A stretch of 64,000 nt of DNA from Flaviflagellibacter rhizophilus (GCF_033898525.1 NZ_JAXAFJ010000001.1:496001-560000); one strand, 5' to 3'. Counted from the first letter of the stretch, positions 17,864-26,758 are shown. Numbers and translations are program-made. Notes: a model not told the origin generated them from the sequence alone.

Positions 17864-18394
17864 CTAGCCTATCTTGACCAGCCCTGCGGCGAAGCGGCGG
17901 CCGTTCTGCACGTAGTGCTCGGCAACCTGCCGGATCTGGGCCACCTGCTCGGGCGCGAGGGTGCGGATGGCCTTGGCCGGCGCGCCCACGATCAATGAGC
18001 CGTCTGGAAAGCTCTTTCCCTCGGTGAGCAGTGCGTTGGCTCCAACAAGGCAGTTTCGGCCGATCTCCACCCCGTTGAGCAGGGTGGCACCCATGCCGAT
18101 CAGGGAGCCGCTGCCGATCGTACAGCCATGAACGATGGCACGGTGGCCCACCGTCACATTGTCACCGATGAGCAGTGGAAATCCGGGGTCGGCGTGCAGC
18201 ACGGCCCCGTCCTGAACATTCGTGCCCACTCCGATCGTGATGCTGTCGTTGTCACCGCGGATGACCGCTCCGAACCACACGGTCGAGTCCTGACCTAGCC
18301 GTACCTTGCCCATCACATGAGCATCAGGTGCGATCCAGGTGGAGGAGCCTTCTGCGATCTCCGGCTGAACGCCGTCCAGGGAATAGATGGGCAT
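17864..18394 (-). CDS. Gamma-class carbonic anhydrase family protein
   Basis: This 176-aa protein is a left-handed beta-helix hexapeptide-repeat protein (repeats across about residues 20-140, for example IGVGTNVQDGAVLHAD, IGDNVTVGHRAIVHGC, IGRNCLVGANALL). Metal-ligand histidines fit HAD, GHRAIVHG. The QDGAVLHAD and RGDNDSITIG segments match the family also called YrdA/PaaY. Members are carbonic anhydrases or CoA-linked thioesterase-like enzymes, and activity here is unproven. It converges on the desaturase gene, and a small GCCGCC/GGCGGC hairpin lies between the stops. Confidence 0.88.
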   Translation of the reverse strand: MPIYSLDGVQPEIAEGSSTWIAPDAHVMGKVRLGQDSTVWFGAVIRGDNDSITIGVGTNVQDGAVLHADPGFPLLIGDNVTVGHRAIVHGCTIGSGSLIGMGATLLNGVEIGRNCLVGANALLTEGKSFPDGSLIVGAPAKAIRTLAPEQVAQIRQVAEHYVQNGRRFAAGLVKIG

Positions 18395-18497
18395 CGTTCC
18401 TCACTCTTCGGTCTTAGATTGGGCCGTCCGCGATCGACCGATCATCCACAGGGTACGCTAATCGAGCCATGCGCCTGATTGCCATCAGCTATGCGAT

Positions 18498-18523
18498 ATC
18501 GTATCAATAATTATTGATGCGAT
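18498..18523. promoter_or_regulatory. AT-rich palindrome upstream of tctC, candidate GntR operator
   Basis: The core ATCAATAATTATTGAT (18503-18518) is a perfect 16-bp palindrome and is extended by ATCG/CGAT flanks with one mismatched pair. It ends 50 bases before the tctC ATG. A 14/16 match occurs at 22554-22569 before the CoA transferase gene of the same cluster, which encodes its own GntR regulator. Confidence 0.55.
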
Positions 18524-18573
18524 TTCAAGACGGGCTGTCCCAACGGGCCTGCCAGGAAGAACGGGAGCGAAAC

Positions 18574-19578
18574 ATGATCAGAAATTCTCTTCGGATCGCG
18601 GCCATGGTTGGCGCGTCGCTGGCCCCACTGGCCGGCGCGGCAGCGGCTGACTGGACGCCGAACCGGCCGGTTGAATTCGTGGCGGCGGCCGGCCCCGGCG
18701 GCGGCACGGACACCTTCGCCCGCGTCGTGCAGTCCGCCTTGACCAAGGACAAGCTGCTCACCACCGCCATCATCGTCACTAACAAAGCCGGCGGCAGCGG
18801 TGCCGAGACATTCATCGACGCGCGCTCCAGCAAGGGCGACGCCTACAAGCTCTTCTTCGGGACGCAGGATGCTTACGTGCTCCCGCTCGCGAACAAGCTG
18901 TCCTACAGCCTCGACAACCTGACGCCGATCGCGGCCCTGGCGTTCGATCCCTTCATCCTGTGGGTGAACCCCAAGGCCTCCGGCATCGAGGACGTCGCCG
19001 GCTTCATCGCCAAGGCGAAAGAAGCGCCGGGCAGCGTCAAGATGGGCGGAGCGAAGGCCAAGGAAGCCGATGCCGCGCTTGTCACGCTCATCGAGCGCGC
19101 AGCCGACATCAAGCTCTCCTACATCCCCTACAAGAGCGGCAGCGAAGCGGCCATCCAGGTCTCCGGCGGCCACATCCAGGGCAATGTCAACAATCCCAGC
19201 GAGAGTGTCGAGCAATGGCGTGGTGGCACGCAGAAGCCGCTCTGCGTCTTCGAGGAGGAGCGGCTCGCCGACACCACGGTGATCGCTGACGGCCAGTCCT
19301 GGAATTCGATCCCCACCTGCAAGGAAGCCGGCCTGAACGTTGGATCCTTCGCTCAGCCGCGCACCGTCTGGGGCGCCAAGGACATGCCGGCGGAGGCCCT
19401 CGCCTTCTACACCGACCTGCTCAAGAAGGTGGCGGCCAGCGAGGAGTTCAAGGCCTACCAGCAGCGCGGCGCGCAGATCCCCCGGGTGCTGACGGGCGAT
19501 GAATTCAAGGCATTCATCGAAACGCATGAGCAGAGCTATCGCGAGATCTACAAGCAGGCCGGCTGGCTGCGCGAGTAA
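18574..19578 (+). CDS. tctC: Tripartite tricarboxylate transporter substrate-binding protein (TctC/Bug family)
   Basis: This 334-aa periplasmic binding protein starts at ATG 18574 with GGGAG seven bases upstream and has a cleavable leader (MIRNSLRIAAMVGASLAPLAGAAAA). Bug-family features are the PNRPVEFVAAAGPGGGTDTFARVVQ opening, the NKAGGSGAETF loop and the VSGGHIQGNVNNPSES segment. It captures a carboxylate and delivers it to TctAB. Genes for TctB and TctA follow directly, and a CoA transferase and a crotonase-like gene are nearby. The ligand is therefore probably a carboxylate that is activated to a CoA thioester, though its identity is unknown. Confidence 0.87.
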   Translation: MIRNSLRIAAMVGASLAPLAGAAAADWTPNRPVEFVAAAGPGGGTDTFARVVQSALTKDKLLTTAIIVTNKAGGSGAETFIDARSSKGDAYKLFFGTQDAYVLPLANKLSYSLDNLTPIAALAFDPFILWVNPKASGIEDVAGFIAKAKEAPGSVKMGGAKAKEADAALVTLIERAADIKLSYIPYKSGSEAAIQVSGGHIQGNVNNPSESVEQWRGGTQKPLCVFEEERLADTTVIADGQSWNSIPTCKEAGLNVGSFAQPRTVWGAKDMPAEALAFYTDLLKKVAASEEFKAYQQRGAQIPRVLTGDEFKAFIETHEQSYREIYKQAGWLRE

Positions 19579-19666
19579 CCACGGCACGGCAGCCGGGGCG
19601 TAGCTTCGCGCCGGCTGCCCTCTTCATGTCTGTTGGACGGCGGGCCACGTGTCCGGGAGCGTTTTC

Positions 19667-20149
19667 ATGGAAATCTCACGCAGAACAGGCGAGATCGGCG
19701 CAGCGATCGTCACGGCGCTTCTCGGCATCATCGTCTGTTACGGCTCGACCGAGAACGGCATCCAGTGGGATTCCTCCGGCCCGCAGCCCGGCTACTTTCC
19801 GTTCTACATCGGCTGCCTGATCATCTTCGGCAGCGTGGCCACCATCATCCAGACGCTGCTGCGCCGGCGCGACGGCGAGGAGCCCTTCGTAGACGCCGAG
19901 CGGCTGCGCAATGTGGTTTTCTTCTTCCTGCCGATCATTGCCTTCGCAGCCATTTCCATCTGGCTCGGCCTCTACATCGGCATCTTCATCTACATCTTCT
20001 TCACGATGTGGATCCCTGGAAAGATGAAGCTCCACAACGCCCTTCTCACGGCGATCATCGTGGTCGCCGTCAACTACATCCTGTTCGAAGTGCTGTTCAC
20101 GGTGCCCCTGCTCAAGGGTCCGATCCTGAACGCGCTCGGCATCTACTGA
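19667..20149 (+). CDS. tctB: Tripartite tricarboxylate transporter small membrane subunit (TctB)
   Basis: This 160-aa protein starts at ATG 19667 (MEISRRTGEIGAAIVTALLG) with GGGAG nine bases upstream. A GTG 18 bases earlier is the alternative. Four hydrophobic segments are visible (IGAAIVTALLGIIVCYG, FPFYIGCLIIFGSVATII, NVVFFFLPIIAFAAISIWLGLYIGIFIYIFF, LLTAIIVVAVNYILFEVLF). The GPQPGYFPFYIG motif is characteristic of TctB. It forms the inner-membrane complex with TctA encoded 22 bases downstream. Confidence 0.87.
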   Translation: MEISRRTGEIGAAIVTALLGIIVCYGSTENGIQWDSSGPQPGYFPFYIGCLIIFGSVATIIQTLLRRRDGEEPFVDAERLRNVVFFFLPIIAFAAISIWLGLYIGIFIYIFFTMWIPGKMKLHNALLTAIIVVAVNYILFEVLFTVPLLKGPILNALGIY

Positions 20150-20170
20150 CCCCGCGGGCGAGGACGGACC

Positions 20171-21709
20171 ATGGGCAATTTCGGCCTGCTTTTCGAGGGC
20201 TTCGGCGTCGCGCTGACCTCCTACCACATCATGATCATGGTCGTAGGCGTGCTGCTCGGGCTCGTCGTGGGCGTGCTCCCCGGTCTCGGTGCGCCGAATG
20301 GCGTCTCCCTGCTGCTGCCGCTGACCTTCACCATGGATCCGGTCTCGGCGATCATCCTGTTGACCAGCATGTATTGGGGGGCGCTGTTCGGCGGCTCCAC
20401 GACCTCGATCCTGTTCAACATTCCCGGCGAGCCGTCCTCCGTCGCCACCACCTTCGACGGCTACCCCATGGCCAAGCAGGGTGAGGCGGTGCGCGCCCTG
20501 ACGCTTGCCTTCTGCTCGGCCGGCATCGGCGCGCTGACGGGCGTTCTCGTCATCACGCTTCTGTCCGGCTGGGTCGCCAATTTTGCGCTGCGCTTCGGGG
20601 CCGCCGAATATTTCGCGGTCTACTTCCTGGCCTTCTCCAGCTTCATCGGCATGTCGACCGGATCACCGTTCAAGACCCTGGTCTCCATGATGCTGGGCTT
20701 CGCCTGCGCAACGATCGGCGCCGACACCATCTCCGGCGAGAGCCGCCTCACCTTCGACTTCGAGGAGCTGATCGGCGGCATCAGCTTCCTCATTGCGGTC
20801 ATCGGTCTGTTCGGTCTCGGGGAACTGCTCACCACCATGGAGGAAAACCTCGAATTCCATGGTGTGAAGGCCAAGCTCGACATCCGCACGATCCTCCGAA
20901 CCATGGCGGAACTGCCGCGCTACTGGGCCTCGATCCTGCGCAGTGCCGCCGTCGGCATCTGGATGGGCATCACGCCCGGCGGCCCGACCGCTGCATCCTT
21001 CATGAGCTACGCGCTGGGCCGCCGGTTCTCGAAAAATGGTGCCAACTTCGGCAAGGGTGCGCCCGAGGGCGTGATTTCGCCGGAAACCGCCGACCATTCC
21101 GCCGGCTCCTGCGCACTGCTGCCCATGCTGGCGCTGGGCATCCCCGGTTCCGCGACGGCCGCCGTGATGATGGGCGGTCTGATGATCTGGGGCCTGGCGC
21201 CCGGACCCATGCTGTTCACCCAGCGCCCGGATTTCGTGTGGGGGCTGATCGCCAGCATGTATGTCGGCAACGTCATCGCCGTGATCCTCGTGCTCGCGAC
21301 CGTTCCGCTGTTCGCCTTCATCCTGCGAGCGCCGTTCCGCATCATGGGGCCCATGATCACCATGGTATGCATCATCGGCGCCTACACGGTGGCAAGCCAC
21401 ACCTTCGACATCTGGCTGGCGCTTGTGTTCGGCCTGGTGGGCTACGTGTTCAAGAAGCTGGACTATCCCTTGGCGCCGTTCGTGCTGGCCATGGTCTTGG
21501 GCCACAATGCCGAGGACTCGTTCCGGCAGGCCATGCTGACCTCAGGCGGTTCGGCCTCCATTTTCTGGTCCAACGGCCTTGTGGCCACGATGATGTTCCT
21601 CGGCGTCTTCTTCCTGCTGCTGCCACTCATCTCGCTTGTCCTTCGGCGGGCAGGAATCAACTTCCGCAGCCGCGCGATCGAGAAGGAGGCCGAGGCAGGA
21701 TCGGTATGA
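20171..21709 (+). CDS. tctA: Tripartite tricarboxylate transporter large membrane subunit (TctA)
   Basis: This 512-aa protein has about twelve hydrophobic helices and the TctA signatures LLGLVVGVLPGLGAPNGVSLLLPLTF, YWGALFGGSTTSILFNIPGEPSSVATTFDGYPMAKQG and the second repeat AVGIWMGITPGGPTAASFMSYALGRR with LLPMLALGIPGSATAAVMMGGL. It is the translocation subunit, driven by an ion gradient in studied members. It is the last gene of the tctCBA unit, and the regulator gene follows after 75 bases. Confidence 0.92.
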   Translation: MGNFGLLFEGFGVALTSYHIMIMVVGVLLGLVVGVLPGLGAPNGVSLLLPLTFTMDPVSAIILLTSMYWGALFGGSTTSILFNIPGEPSSVATTFDGYPMAKQGEAVRALTLAFCSAGIGALTGVLVITLLSGWVANFALRFGAAEYFAVYFLAFSSFIGMSTGSPFKTLVSMMLGFACATIGADTISGESRLTFDFEELIGGISFLIAVIGLFGLGELLTTMEENLEFHGVKAKLDIRTILRTMAELPRYWASILRSAAVGIWMGITPGGPTAASFMSYALGRRFSKNGANFGKGAPEGVISPETADHSAGSCALLPMLALGIPGSATAAVMMGGLMIWGLAPGPMLFTQRPDFVWGLIASMYVGNVIAVILVLATVPLFAFILRAPFRIMGPMITMVCIIGAYTVASHTFDIWLALVFGLVGYVFKKLDYPLAPFVLAMVLGHNAEDSFRQAMLTSGGSASIFWSNGLVATMMFLGVFFLLLPLISLVLRRAGINFRSRAIEKEAEAGSV

Positions 21710-21784
21710 GGCATTTCTCATTGGCTGCCCCATGTCTAATCTGACCGGCACGATTGTATCCGGACCGTGAGCGAGAGAAGTTTG

Positions 21785-22522
21785 ATGGCGCGGGACCCTA
21801 TTGTCAGGCAGAGCCTCCACGAGTCCCTCGTGGCACCGCTTCGGGAAATGATCCTGAACGGCGAACTGCGGCCGGGTGAAAAGGTGCCGGAGGAACAGCT
21901 GTGCGAGCAGTTCGGCGTGTCACGCACGCCGATCCGCGAGGCGCTCAAGGTGCTGGCTGCGGAGGGTGTTCTCCAGATCCTTCCGCACCGCGGCGCCATC
22001 GTCTCCCGCATCACGGAAGACCAGATCAACGAGATGTTCCCGATCATGGCCTCGCTGGAACGGCTGGCGGGAATGCTCGCCTGCCAGGTGGCCAGCCAAG
22101 CCGACATCGCGCGCGTGCGAAAGCTGCACGACGACATGATGGGCTTCTACAAGGCGGACGACGAGGCCAGCTACCTGCGCAGCAACCGGCTGATCCACGA
22201 AGCCTTCTTCGTCATCGCCGGCAACATCACACTGCTTTCGTTCTATCAGCAGATCCTCACGCGCATTCACTCCTGTCGTTTCGTCGTGCGCAAGACGCCG
22301 GAGCATTGGCGCAAGGCGGTGGCGGAGCATGAGGAGATGATCGCCGCTTTCGAAGCACGTGATGGCGAGCGGCTTGCGGCACTGCTGGAAAACCACGTCA
22401 CCGATACCACGGTCGGCATCGCTCGCGATTACCTTGATCGCGAGCGCCCGGTTCCGCCCACGGCGGCAGCGGCCCCGAGCCGGCGCATGCGGGCGCCCGC
22501 CATCTCCGATCGTCCAATCTAG
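21785..22522 (+). CDS. GntR-family transcriptional regulator (FCD domain)
   Basis: This 245-aa regulator starts at ATG 21785 with GAGAGAAG upstream. A GTG at 21767 would add six residues. The winged HTH reads LVAPLREMILNGELRPGEKVPEEQLCEQFGVSRTPIREALKVLAAEGVLQILPHRGAIV, and an all-helical FCD ligand-binding domain follows (SNRLIHEAFFVIAGN, HEEMIAAFEARDGERLAALLENHV). FCD members sense carboxylates or CoA-related metabolites. It lies between tctCBA and the CoA transferase genes. The shared palindromic sites before both units are good candidates for its operators. Confidence 0.88.
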   Translation: MARDPIVRQSLHESLVAPLREMILNGELRPGEKVPEEQLCEQFGVSRTPIREALKVLAAEGVLQILPHRGAIVSRITEDQINEMFPIMASLERLAGMLACQVASQADIARVRKLHDDMMGFYKADDEASYLRSNRLIHEAFFVIAGNITLLSFYQQILTRIHSCRFVVRKTPEHWRKAVAEHEEMIAAFEARDGERLAALLENHVTDTTVGIARDYLDRERPVPPTAAAAPSRRMRAPAISDRPI

Positions 22523-22553
22523 GCTGATGAGGGTGCGGCCCAGGGGCTGCACC

Positions 22554-22569
22554 ATCTCTAATTATTGAT
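22554..22569. promoter_or_regulatory. Second candidate GntR operator before the CoA transferase gene
   Basis: ATCTCTAATTATTGAT matches 14 of 16 positions of the palindrome at 18503-18518. The right half-site TAATTATTGAT is complete and the left half is degenerate. It ends 21 bases before the CoA transferase ATG, a position suited to repression. Confidence 0.5.
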
Positions 22570-22590
22570 TATGAATTGAGGGTAGATGCG

Positions 22591-23838
22591 ATGAGCGAAG
22601 TTCTCGAACACACCACCGCCGAGACGCCGGATGCGAAATCGGCAGCATCCTTGCCGCTCGCAGGTGTGCGCGTGCTGGATTTCAGCCAGGTGATGGCGGG
22701 TCCGTTCTCGACCATGCTGCTGGCCGATCTCGGCGCGGACGTGATCAAGATAGAGCCGCCGACCGGCGACCAGACCCGAAGCGCCATGGGATTCAAGATG
22801 AAGGGGCCCGACAGCATGGGCTTCCTCAACATGAACCGGAACAAGCGCAGCGTGACCTTGGACCTCAAGACCGAGGCCGGCCGCGAGGCGTTCTACAAGC
22901 TGGTCGAGACCGCCGACATCCTGGTCGAGAACTACCGGCCCGGTGTCGTGAAGAAGCTGGGCGTCGATTACGAGACGCTGAAGACGATCAATCCGGGGCT
23001 GATCTATGCCTCCATCTCCGGCTTCGGCCAGACCGGCCCCTGGGCTGATCGTCCCGGTTTCGACCTGATGGCGCAGGCCATGTCGGGCGTCATGAGCGTG
23101 ACCGGCCATCCCGGCGGCGCTCCGGTGAAGGCCGGCGTGCCCGTGGCCGACATCGGCTGCGCCCTGTTCTGCACCTATGCCCTGCTCAGCGCCTATATCG
23201 GCCGGCAGAAGAGCGGCGAAGGCCAGTACATCGACGCCTCCCTGTTCGAGGCTGCCCTCGCCTTCTCCATCTGGGACACGTCCGAATATTGGGGCACCGG
23301 CGTGATGCCGACGCCGGTCGGCACCTCCAACAAGATGAGCGCGCCCTATCAGGCCGTGAAGTCGAAGGACGGCTACTTCGTCATGGGCGCGACCAACCAG
23401 AAGCTTTGGACGCAGCTCTGCAACCAGCTCGGACGCCCGGACCTGCTGGACGACGAACGCTTCGCCACCAATCCGGTGCGCCTGAAGAACCGCGAAGCCC
23501 TTATCGAGGAACTGGAGAAGGTGTTCGTCACGAAAACTTCGGACGAATGGGTGGACGAACTTCTCGCCGTCGGCATCCCGGCGGGCAAGATGAGCAGCTA
23601 TCCCGAAGCCTTCGAAAGCGAGCACGGCAAGCACCGCAAGATGCGCATCGAGATCCCCCACCCCATCGAGGGCACGGTGCCGAATATCGGTTTCCCGGTG
23701 AAGCTGATGGGCACGCCGCAGCAGATCCGCATGCACCCGCCGCTGCTAGGCGAGCACACCGAGAGCGTGCTGGCGGAAGCCGGCCTCGACGATGCCGCCG
23801 TGGCCGACCTCAAGGCGCGGGGAGCGTTCGGAGCATGA
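22591..23838 (+). CDS. CaiB/BaiF-type (family III) CoA transferase
   Basis: This 415-aa enzyme starts at ATG 22591 with GAGGG nine bases upstream. Family III features are the N-terminal GVRVLDFSQVMAGPFSTMLLADLGADVIKIEPPTGD, NRNKRSVTLDLKTEAGREAF, VENYRPGVVKKLG, and GFDLMAQAMSGVMSVTGHPG. The Asp in the last motif fits the catalytic aspartate that forms acyl anhydride and CoA thioester intermediates. It should move CoA from a donor such as succinyl-CoA to the imported carboxylate. Its stop overlaps the start of the crotonase-like gene (ATGA), so the two steps are coupled. Confidence 0.9.
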   Translation: MSEVLEHTTAETPDAKSAASLPLAGVRVLDFSQVMAGPFSTMLLADLGADVIKIEPPTGDQTRSAMGFKMKGPDSMGFLNMNRNKRSVTLDLKTEAGREAFYKLVETADILVENYRPGVVKKLGVDYETLKTINPGLIYASISGFGQTGPWADRPGFDLMAQAMSGVMSVTGHPGGAPVKAGVPVADIGCALFCTYALLSAYIGRQKSGEGQYIDASLFEAALAFSIWDTSEYWGTGVMPTPVGTSNKMSAPYQAVKSKDGYFVMGATNQKLWTQLCNQLGRPDLLDDERFATNPVRLKNREALIEELEKVFVTKTSDEWVDELLAVGIPAGKMSSYPEAFESEHGKHRKMRIEIPHPIEGTVPNIGFPVKLMGTPQQIRMHPPLLGEHTESVLAEAGLDDAAVADLKARGAFGA

Positions 23839-24608
23839 GCGGGCAGGTTCACTACACCGTCGCGGACGGCGTCGGATCGGTCGTGTTCGACCGTCCGGAA
23901 GCCCGCAATGCGATGACCTGGGGCATGTACGACGCGCTCGCCGAGATCTGCGGCAGGATCGCGGCGGACCGCAGCCTGCGCGTCGTCACCTTCAGGGGCG
24001 CCGGCGGAGAGGCGTTCGTCGCGGGCACCGATATCGAGCAGTTCCGCGAGTTCAAGACCGGCGGGGATGGCCTGGCCTATGAGGAGATCATCGACGCCCG
24101 CATCGGTGCGCTCGAGAGCCTGCCGGTCCCGACCATTGCCGTGGTCGAGGGCTTCGCCATCGGCGGCGGACTGGCGATCGCTGCCGCCTGCGATTTCCGC
24201 ATTGCTACCCCGGCGACGCGCTTCGGCATCCCCATCGCCCGCACGCTGGGCAACACATTGTCCATCGCCAACACGGCGCGGGTGCTGGCGCATTTCGGTC
24301 CCGGCCGGGCCAAGCGCATGCTGATGCTGGCCGAGCTTCTCACGGCGCAGGAAGCCCGTGACTGCGGTTTCCTGACGGAGGTCGCCGAGCCGCAGGACCT
24401 TGAAGCCCGGCTCGCCATCCTCGTCTCGAAGCTGTCGGCCAATGCCCCTGTGACGATGCGGGTGCAGAAGGAAAGCATGAACCGCATCGTGCATGCTGGC
24501 CTGCCGCACGGCGACGATCTGGTAGCGGAATGCTATGGCAGCCGCGACTTCAAGATCGGCGTCGAGGCGTTCCTGACCAAGCAAAAGCCGGTCTGGACCG
24601 GCGAGTAG
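23835..24608 (+). CDS. Crotonase-superfamily protein (enoyl-CoA hydratase/isomerase-like)
   Basis: This 257-aa protein starts at ATG 23835, overlapping the CoA transferase stop. The crotonase fold shows VVFDRPEARNAMTWGM, the oxyanion-hole segments GEAFVAGTDIEQFREF and VEGFAIGGGLAIAAACDFRIA, and ELLTAQEARDCGFLTEV. In the region where typical hydratases have FGxPE followed by a second glutamate it reads FGIPIARTLGNTLSIANTARV. Both usual hydratase glutamates therefore seem absent by eye alignment. It may act as another crotonase reaction type on the CoA ester made by its partner. Confidence 0.85.
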   Translation: MSGQVHYTVADGVGSVVFDRPEARNAMTWGMYDALAEICGRIAADRSLRVVTFRGAGGEAFVAGTDIEQFREFKTGGDGLAYEEIIDARIGALESLPVPTIAVVEGFAIGGGLAIAAACDFRIATPATRFGIPIARTLGNTLSIANTARVLAHFGPGRAKRMLMLAELLTAQEARDCGFLTEVAEPQDLEARLAILVSKLSANAPVTMRVQKESMNRIVHAGLPHGDDLVAECYGSRDFKIGVEAFLTKQKPVWTGE

Positions 24609-24732
24609 TGCAGAAGGGGCGCCAGGAGCGCTGCTTCCGGTCCTGATAAAATGTGAGCGGTCCTGTTAACGGCCTGTTCACCGTATTGGCGTGGGATACG
24701 CGGCGGCCCTCTGCCGGCCCCGGAGCCAATTC

Positions 24733-25920
24733 GTGTCGAACCGTCTTCGCGTCACCCTTTCGTCCCTGGCGTTCATCATGCTTGGCCTCGGCAGTGCCGG
24801 TGCCGAAAGCACGAGCCTCATGGATGACGATCCGATCGGTCGAGAGATCACCGGCAGCATCGGCCTTGTCCCCGCAGCGCCTCCCGCCGCCGTTGAGCAG
24901 GCTCCGACGGAACCGGCGCCAGCAGTCGTAAAGGAGCGTTTCCCTCCGGGCGAATTCGTGCTGGCCGCCAACACAGCCGTGTTCAGCCCCGAGCCGTTCG
25001 CACGCGGCAAGCACGATCCGCGCATGGCCAAGCTTCAGGTTCTGCTGGATCGCGCCGGCGTGTCGCCCGGCGTCATCGACGGCTTCTTTGGCGGCAACGT
25101 CTCCAAGGCGATTGCCGCTGCCCAGCGCATCAAGGGCCTCACCGAGGACGGCGTGCTGAGCGCTGAACTCTGGCGTGCCCTGGAGCGCGAAGCCGAGGAC
25201 GCGTTCGTCGTCTACGAGATCGCCGAGGAAGATGTCGCGGGTCCGTTCGTCGCGCAGATGCCGACCGACTATGCGGAAATGGCCCTGCTTCCCGGGTTGC
25301 ACTATCGCAACCCTGTCGAACTGCTGGCCGAGCGCTTCCACATGGACGAGGAGTTCCTTCGCGCCCTGAACCCGGACATCGACTTCGACAGGCCGGGCTC
25401 CACAATCGTGGTCGCCAATACGGGCTCGAACGTCAAAACGAAGGTCGCGCGGCTGGTGGCGGACAAGGCCAAGCGCCAGTTGCTGGGCTACGATGCAGAA
25501 GACAATCTCGTCGTGGCCTATCCCGCCACGATCGGCAGTTCCGACCTTCCCTCGCCCAGCGGCGTGCACGCAGTGAAGAACACCGCCGTCAGCCCGGAAT
25601 ACTGGTATCGGCCGCAGGTCAATTTCCAACAGGGCAACAACACCAAGGCCCTGCGCCTGCCCCCGGGGCCCAACAACCCCGTGGGCGCGGTGTGGATCGG
25701 GCTCGACAAGCCGACCTATGGCATCCACGGCACCCCCGAGCCCTCCAAGATCGACAAGACGAACAGCCACGGCTGCATCCGTCTGGCGAATTTCGACGTG
25801 CTCGAACTGGTGAAGCTGGTCGAGAAAGGCGTCCCGGTCGAATTCACGGGCGACCGGCTGGACATGACGGCGGTGGACCCGGCTTCGGAACTCAACGAAG
25901 TGCGAACTGTGGCCGAATGA
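24733..25920 (+). CDS. L,D-transpeptidase (YkuD) with peptidoglycan-binding domain
   Basis: This 395-aa protein is best started at GTG 24733, which has GGAG seven bases upstream and gives a clean leader (SNRLRVTLSSLAFIMLGLGSAGA). A GTG at 24691 is the alternative. A peptidoglycan-binding-like repeat (MAKLQVLLDRAGVSPGVIDGFFGGNVSKAIAAAQ) is followed by a LysM-like segment (VELLAERFHMDEEFLRALNPDIDF) and the YkuD domain with the catalytic signature HGTPEPSKI...SHGCIRL (His346, Cys348). It cross-links or anchors proteins to peptidoglycan in the periplasm. It stands between the crotonase gene and a phosphodiester glycosidase gene on the same strand. Confidence 0.9.
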   Translation: MSNRLRVTLSSLAFIMLGLGSAGAESTSLMDDDPIGREITGSIGLVPAAPPAAVEQAPTEPAPAVVKERFPPGEFVLAANTAVFSPEPFARGKHDPRMAKLQVLLDRAGVSPGVIDGFFGGNVSKAIAAAQRIKGLTEDGVLSAELWRALEREAEDAFVVYEIAEEDVAGPFVAQMPTDYAEMALLPGLHYRNPVELLAERFHMDEEFLRALNPDIDFDRPGSTIVVANTGSNVKTKVARLVADKAKRQLLGYDAEDNLVVAYPATIGSSDLPSPSGVHAVKNTAVSPEYWYRPQVNFQQGNNTKALRLPPGPNNPVGAVWIGLDKPTYGIHGTPEPSKIDKTNSHGCIRLANFDVLELVKLVEKGVPVEFTGDRLDMTAVDPASELNEVRTVAE

Positions 25921-25966
25921 GCCGCATGTGAGTGGACTGCTGTCGGACTTGCGGTGAGGATTGCGG

Positions 25967-26758
25967 ATGTTTTCCTCGTCGACGCTTCGCAACGCCGCTG
26001 CGGCGGCGGCATTCTTTGTAGCTGCCAGTTCCGCTGGTTCACGAGCTGCGGATGCGAATGGCTGTGCCCAGGAGACCTTTGAGAGCGGCCGCTATGCGGT
26101 CTGCACGGTGGACGCATCCGCGTCCGGCCTGCGCCTCTTCTGGAACGATGGCGAGGGCAAGCCTTTCCGCAACTTTTCGAATCTTGCGAAGGCAATCGAG
26201 GGTGGAGGCGGCGAACTGCTCTTCGCGTTGAACGGGGGCATGTATCAGCGCGACTTCACTCCGGTCGGCCTGCACATAGAGGACGGACAGGAACTGCGCC
26301 CGGCAGACCGGGCCAGCGTGGAAGGTCCACCGGCAAAGGTGCCGAACTTCTACAAGAAGCCGAACGGCGTCTTCTTCATCGGCGAAGGGAAGGCGGGCAT
26401 CCTGCCGACCGAAGTGTTTCTGCAGAAACGCCCCGAGGCGCGGTTCGCGACGCAGTCCGGACCCATGCTGGTGATCGAGAACGAACTGCACCCGGCGCTG
26501 ATCCCCGGATCGACCGACAAGACGCGCCGCAGCGGCGTCGGCATCTGCGCCGAAGGTCAGGTGCGGTTCGCAGTCAGCGATGATGCCGTCAACTTCCACG
26601 ACTTCGCCCGGCTGTTCAGGGACGGGCTGGGCTGCCGCGACGCTCTTTTCCTCGATGGCGGGCGCGGCGTCGGCCTCTATGTGCCGTCGCTCGGGCGGAA
26701 TGACTGGTCCTGGTATGGCGGCTACGGGCCGATCATCGGTCTGGTGACGCAGCGCTGA
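25967..26758 (+). CDS. Phosphodiester glycosidase-family protein (DUF2233)
   Basis: The protein starts at ATG 25967 with GAGG seven bases upstream and has a leader (SSSTLRNAAAAAAFFVAASSAGSRA). The NAGPA/DUF2233 domain shows LLFALNGGMYQRDFTPVGLHIEDGQEL, FYKKPNGVFFIGEGKAGI, FATQSGPMLVIENELHP and CRDALFLDGGRGVGLYVPSLGRNDW. These match the family of exopolysaccharide or wall-associated phosphodiester glycosidases. It is predicted periplasmic, about 263 aa, and lies 46 bases after the L,D-transpeptidase, possibly co-transcribed. Its substrate is not evident. Confidence 0.85.
   Translation: MFSSSTLRNAAAAAAFFVAASSAGSRAADANGCAQETFESGRYAVCTVDASASGLRLFWNDGEGKPFRNFSNLAKAIEGGGGELLFALNGGMYQRDFTPVGLHIEDGQELRPADRASVEGPPAKVPNFYKKPNGVFFIGEGKAGILPTEVFLQKRPEARFATQSGPMLVIENELHPALIPGSTDKTRRSGVGICAEGQVRFAVSDDAVNFHDFARLFRDGLGCRDALFLDGGRGVGLYVPSLGRNDWSWYGGYGPIIGLVTQR

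Noticed and set aside
20663..21505. Open frame antisense to tctA
   Set aside because: His/Gln/Asp/Gly-rich shadow of a highly hydrophobic membrane protein gene, with no conserved features.
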